DNA of 7,906 bases from Acidimicrobiales bacterium (lineage in GTDB: Bacteria; Actinomycetota; Acidimicrobiia; Acidimicrobiales; RAAP-2), in the NCBI GenBank assembly GCA_017883125.1, contig JADGOD010000184.1:1-7906 (forward strand), in the 5' to 3' direction. Below, piece by piece: positions 5,161-7,906 of this stretch; position 1 is the stretch's first letter, and each line of letters starts with the position of its first letter. The notes under the pieces are model-generated. The model had not been told where the DNA came from. It made no database searches and saw only the letters and a program-made list of their open reading frames with translations. Made by a program: the position numbers and the translations under genes.

Positions 5161-6027
5161 ATGAAGATCGGAATCTCATTGGGAAGACTTCGCCCGTCGC
5201 TCTGGACCGAAATCACGGTCGAAGCAGACCGGCTCGGGTACGAGTCGGTCTGGATGCCCGAGCACCTGATCATCCCGATTAGCGCGTCAGGGAGTCCGAT
5301 CCACGGGGCTGAGCACCCTCCGGTCCCCTCCGACGTTCCCGTCTTCGACGTCTTCGCCCATCTCAGCTTCTTGGCGGCGAAGACGAGCCAGATCCACTTC
5401 GGGACCCAGGTGTTCAACATCGGGCTCCGCCACCCGTTCGTCACCGCTCGGGCCGTCGCCACCCTCGACCAGCTCTCCGGCGGGAGGTTGGAGTTCGGCA
5501 TCGGCGCCAGCTGGCTCAAGGAGGAGTGGGATGCGGTGGGCCTCGATTTCACCACGAGGGGCCGACGGGTCGACGAGGCAATCGAGGTCTGCCAGCGCCT
5601 CTGGCGGGACGACGTGATCGAGCACCACGGGGAGTTCTTCGACTTCGGCCCCGTGATGTTCGAACCCAAGCCCGCACAGCGACCCTGGCCGCCACTGCAT
5701 ATCGGCGGCGACGGGCCTGCCGCCTTGCGTCGTGCCGCCTTGGTGGGCGACGGCTGGATCCCGATGAACCACTCCATCGATCAGATCCCCGCTTCGGCGA
5801 GGCGGATCGCCGAGATCCGGAGAGGTGCCGGCATGCCCGGCGTCGCCGAGATCACGCTCGCAGCACCCGATGCGACACTCGAGACCCTCGAGAAGATGGC
5901 GGACGTCGGAATCCACCGAGCCCTGATCCAGCCGTGGACGTCAAGCCGTGACGCCCTCGACGGACTCCGCGAGTTCGCCGAGATCGCTCTGGGGGCATCG
6001 AAAGAGCTGGAGACCTTCTCCTCCTGA
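5161..6027 (+). CDS. LLM class oxidoreductase, probably F420-dependent (Rv2161c/TIGR03619-like)
   Basis: A 288-residue luciferase-like TIM-barrel oxidoreductase. Family marks are the N-terminal strand MKIGISLGRLRPS, LGYESVWMPEHLIIP (25-39), the TATLDQLSGGRLEFGIG type core at about 96-115 with SGGRLEFGIGASWLKEEWDAVG (106-127), RRVDEAIEVCQRLW (135-148) and PPLHIGGDGPAALRRAA (177-193). The H-G-E-F-F-D-F and HIGGDGP segments and the GASWLKEEW pattern match the Rv2161c-like F420 subgroup, which moves hydride with reduced coenzyme F420; FMN use cannot be excluded from sequence. I chose the ATG at 5161 since GAGGAGG lies four bases upstream; an in-frame start at 5122 would add 13 unlike residues. 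It opens the plus block, with 172 bases before the double-hotdog gene, so the two may or may not share a transcript. It likely oxidises or reduces a substrate shared with the second LLM gene. Confidence 0.88.
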   Translation: MKIGISLGRLRPSLWTEITVEADRLGYESVWMPEHLIIPISASGSPIHGAEHPPVPSDVPVFDVFAHLSFLAAKTSQIHFGTQVFNIGLRHPFVTARAVATLDQLSGGRLEFGIGASWLKEEWDAVGLDFTTRGRRVDEAIEVCQRLWRDDVIEHHGEFFDFGPVMFEPKPAQRPWPPLHIGGDGPAALRRAALVGDGWIPMNHSIDQIPASARRIAEIRRGAGMPGVAEITLAAPDATLETLEKMADVGIHRALIQPWTSSRDALDGLREFAEIALGASKELETFSS

Positions 6028-6144
6028 AGACCAACCGCTACCCCGTCGACCGCCCTCGAACCGGAGCCGAAGCAGGTGCTCAGGCGGCGTTCAGCGCACC
6101 CAGCAGCAGATCCTCGCGAGACGGCTGAACCGAACCTGCGGGAA

Positions 6145-6165
6145 GGGTGCGCGAGCACCTATCGT
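6145..6165 (+). promoter_or_regulatory. Small GNRA-loop hairpin with a -10-like element before the double-hotdog gene
   Basis: GGTGC (6146-6150), loop GCGA (6151-6154) and GCACC (6155-6159) form a 5-bp hairpin with a stable GNRA tetraloop, extendable by one G-U pair. It abuts TATCGT (6160-6165), which fits the actinobacterial TANNNT -10 and would place a start near 6172, just before the GAGGAG at 6184-6189. No good -35 lies 16-18 bases upstream, so promoter activity is weakly supported. The 172-base gap 6028-6199 holds nothing else I can name. Confidence 0.25.
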
Positions 6166-6199
6166 GAACCATCCGCACTCCCCGAGGAGCCCCTTTGCC

Positions 6200-7009
6200 A
6201 TGACCGAACCTGCCAACCTCTCCACCAATAGCGGCTCTCAGGGCATCCCAGATCGCAGCGAGACGTTCGTGCACGGCATGAACTTCAACTTCCAGCTCGA
6301 GGACGAGGGCCGCAGGGCCAGTGGTCGTGCAGTCATCTCCGACGTGCTCCGCACCCCGAGCGGCAGGTGGCCACGCTCCTCCTACCTCTTGACCATCGCC
6401 GACTGCGCGGTCGGGATCGCATCGTGCTTCACGATGAACCCTCGGCTTCCCGTCACCGTCGACATCTCGGTGCGACTCCTCACCCCACCGGCTGGTGACG
6501 TGCTGGACATCGACGTCTCGATCCTGAAGGTGGGACGTACGGTCACCACTGGGGTGACCCGGTTCCTCGATGCCGAGACAGGGACGCTCGTCGCCAGCTC
6601 CTTCGCGACGTTCGCCGCCTCGCCGCGGCCGCAGGACACCAGCCCGGAGGTCATCGCCTCGATGAACACGGAGGGAACGATGCCGCTCCCGTTCCCCGAG
6701 TTCGTGGGCGCCAGGGTGATCGAACCGGGTGTCGCTGAGGTCGCACTCACACCCTTCCTCTTCAACGCCGCCCAGGCGCTCCAGGGAGGCATCGTCGCCC
6801 TCCTCGGCGAGCTGGCGGCGGAGACTCTCGCGAACCGTGACGTCATCGAGCTCGACGTCCGCTACCTCAGCGCGGTTCGGGTCGGTCCGGGGGTCGCCAC
6901 GGCGACCCGCCTGAGCGAAGATATCCTCGAGGTAGAGGTCCGAGACGGTGGGCGTGACGACCGCCTCGTCGGCCTCATCACCGCACGCATGGGAGACGAG
7001 CCTCGATGA
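6200..7009 (+). CDS. Double-hotdog thioesterase-family protein
   Basis: A 269-residue protein built from two PaaI-like hotdog domains. Domain one (about 22-142) has the helix segment SGRWPRSSYLLTIADCAVG at 54-72, with D68 near the usual catalytic-acid position, and the strand LPVTVDISVRLLTPPAG. Domain two (about 165-265) has FNAAQALQGGIVALLGELAAE (188-208), with N189, QGG at 195-197 and E204 where most families carry Asp, then VIELDVRYLSAVRVGP (215-230). The fold is clear; thioesterase or acyl-CoA binding activity is the family's known role, and no substrate can be assigned. The ATG at 6200 is chosen for GAGGAG ten bases upstream; the open frame continues back to 5948 but overlaps the LLM coding region. 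The stop overlaps the next start as ATGA, so the downstream LLM gene is almost certainly translationally coupled, suggesting the two proteins work on one thioester-linked substrate. Confidence 0.82.
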   Translation: MTEPANLSTNSGSQGIPDRSETFVHGMNFNFQLEDEGRRASGRAVISDVLRTPSGRWPRSSYLLTIADCAVGIASCFTMNPRLPVTVDISVRLLTPPAGDVLDIDVSILKVGRTVTTGVTRFLDAETGTLVASSFATFAASPRPQDTSPEVIASMNTEGTMPLPFPEFVGARVIEPGVAEVALTPFLFNAAQALQGGIVALLGELAAETLANRDVIELDVRYLSAVRVGPGVATATRLSEDILEVEVRDGGRDDRLVGLITARMGDEPR

Positions 7010-7906
7010 CCACCACGCCACCCCCGTCGTTCGGGATCTACCTCCCCCAGATGAAGTTCACCGGCGACGAGTACCTCGACCGAGCGCTCGCCGTCGAGCG
7101 CCTCGGCTTCGACTCGCTCTGGCTGTACGACCACCTCTACGGGCCAGGCTCACCGACGATCGACTCCTTCGAGGCCTTCATCCTGGCGAGCTACGTGCTG
7201 GCCCGCACCGAGCGGCTCCGCGTCGGCCACCTCGTGGTGTGTGCGAACTTCCGGAACCCTGCGGTGCTGGGCAAGATGGTCGTCACCTTGGACGTGCTGT
7301 CCAAAGGTCGATTCGAGCTCGGCCTCGGGAGTGGCTCCTATGAGCTCGAGCACCATGAGGCCGGACTCCCCTGGGGTTCCTTCGCCGAGCGATCCGAGCG
7401 GCTCGCCGAGACGCTCGAGATCCTCTCGAAGATGTTCACGGGCGAGCCGACGACCTTCGACGGCACGCACTTCACCATCAGCGAGTTCCCCTCGCTGCCG
7501 CGTCCGCACCAGGACCCCCATCCGCCGATCCACATCGGTGGCGTCGGCCCCCGCTACACGCTCCCTCTCGTCGCCAAGTACGCCGACGTCTGGAGCGTGC
7601 CGACCTACGGGCTGGCTACGTGGGAGGAGCGGGTGCGCCAGCTCGAGACGGAGTGCGAGAAGATCGGCCGAGATCCGAGGTCGATTCGGATCTCCCATGA
7701 AGCGGTTCTCGTCATCGCTCCCGACAAGTCCTCGCTCGTAGATGCCAAGGCGCTCGCCGACCGCCGCTTCCAAGGCGAAGGGTGGGGAGTCGACGCCGGT
7801 GGCTACATCGGAACCCCGCCGATGATCATCGACCACATCGCTCAGATGCAGGAGAAGGGCATCACCGACTTCATCTTCTTCACCCCGGACCGGGGCGATC
7901 CGGTCA
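7006..7906 (+). CDS. LLM class flavin/F420-dependent oxidoreductase (3' end beyond window)
   Basis: The frame from the ATG at 7006 stays open to the window edge (300 residues), so only a short C-terminal tail is missing. It is a second luciferase-like TIM-barrel protein, distinct from the one at 5161. Marks are FGIYLPQMKFTGDEYLDRA (9-27), LGFDSLWLYDHLYGPG (33-48), LARTERLRVGHLVVCANFRNP (65-85), LDVLSKGRFELGLGSGS (95-111), ERSERLAETLEILSKMF (128-144), PPIHIGGVGPRYTLPLVAKYAD (173-194) and a C-terminal IDHIAQMQEKGITDFIFF (275-292). These match the F420/flavin LLM family; cofactor choice is uncertain. The start overlaps the double-hotdog stop (ATGA), so it has weak need of its own ribosome site, though GGAGACGAG lies just upstream. 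Coupling implies equimolar production of the hotdog and LLM proteins. Confidence 0.88.
   Translation, partial: MTTTPPPSFGIYLPQMKFTGDEYLDRALAVERLGFDSLWLYDHLYGPGSPTIDSFEAFILASYVLARTERLRVGHLVVCANFRNPAVLGKMVVTLDVLSKGRFELGLGSGSYELEHHEAGLPWGSFAERSERLAETLEILSKMFTGEPTTFDGTHFTISEFPSLPRPHQDPHPPIHIGGVGPRYTLPLVAKYADVWSVPTYGLATWEERVRQLETECEKIGRDPRSIRISHEAVLVIAPDKSSLVDAKALADRRFQGEGWGVDAGGYIGTPPMIIDHIAQMQEKGITDFIFFTPDRGDPV

Noticed and set aside
6080..7021. 313-residue minus-strand open frame
   Set aside because: Antisense to the double-hotdog gene; low-complexity charged composition and no ribosome site.
7150..7836. 228-residue minus-strand open frame
   Set aside because: Antisense to the second LLM gene, which carries clear family motifs across the whole stretch.

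Overview
The window is GC-rich DNA with strong G/C at third codon positions. It carries two putative F420-type luciferase-like oxidoreductases, a Gly-rich SDR, TesB and PaaI-type thioesterases and an Amidohydro_2 enzyme. This mix suggests a high-GC actinobacterium, most plausibly an uncultured Acidimicrobiia- or Mycobacteriales-like lineage. The lineage is inferred from gene content and codon use only; no marker gene is present.

Layout. The left edge holds the last 21 codons of a plus-strand gene that converges on a long minus-strand block. That block, read right to left, is: a short gene remnant with no start codon (4841-5005), a zinc-free quinone oxidoreductase/alcohol dehydrogenase (3857-4828), a TesB-type acyl-CoA thioesterase (2893-3747), an ACMSD-like amidohydrolase (1541-2743), an HSD10-like SDR dehydrogenase (578-1360) and a PaaI-type hotdog thioesterase (114-563). 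A sigma70-like promoter is visible upstream of the amidohydrolase, and a 37-bp near-perfect palindrome lies between the amidohydrolase and the SDR. The block may therefore be several transcription units. The plus-strand block starts at 5161: an LLM oxidoreductase, then a two-domain hotdog protein (6200-7009), then a second LLM oxidoreductase (7006 onward, cut by the window edge) that overlaps it by 4 bases (ATGA). The segment between the two divergent blocks (about 5006-5160) has three phased copies of an 8-mer and a 7-bp inverted repeat, so it is a candidate shared control region.

How the genes may work together. Three hotdog thioesterases of different architecture, a 3-hydroxyacyl-CoA-type dehydrogenase, an enoyl/quinone reductase, a metal-dependent hydrolase/decarboxylase and two F420/flavin oxidoreductases together look like a catabolic or lipid-modifying locus acting on CoA-linked substrates, such as a steroid, terpenoid, aromatic or unusual acyl chain. 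The substrate cannot be read from the sequence. I see no tRNA or rRNA genes, insertion sequence or CRISPR array. Nothing here is clearly a new kind of system. The most unusual points are the phased repeats with the start-less gene remnant, the TesB protein that seems to lack two of the three known catalytic residues, and the hotdog gene between two LLM genes.
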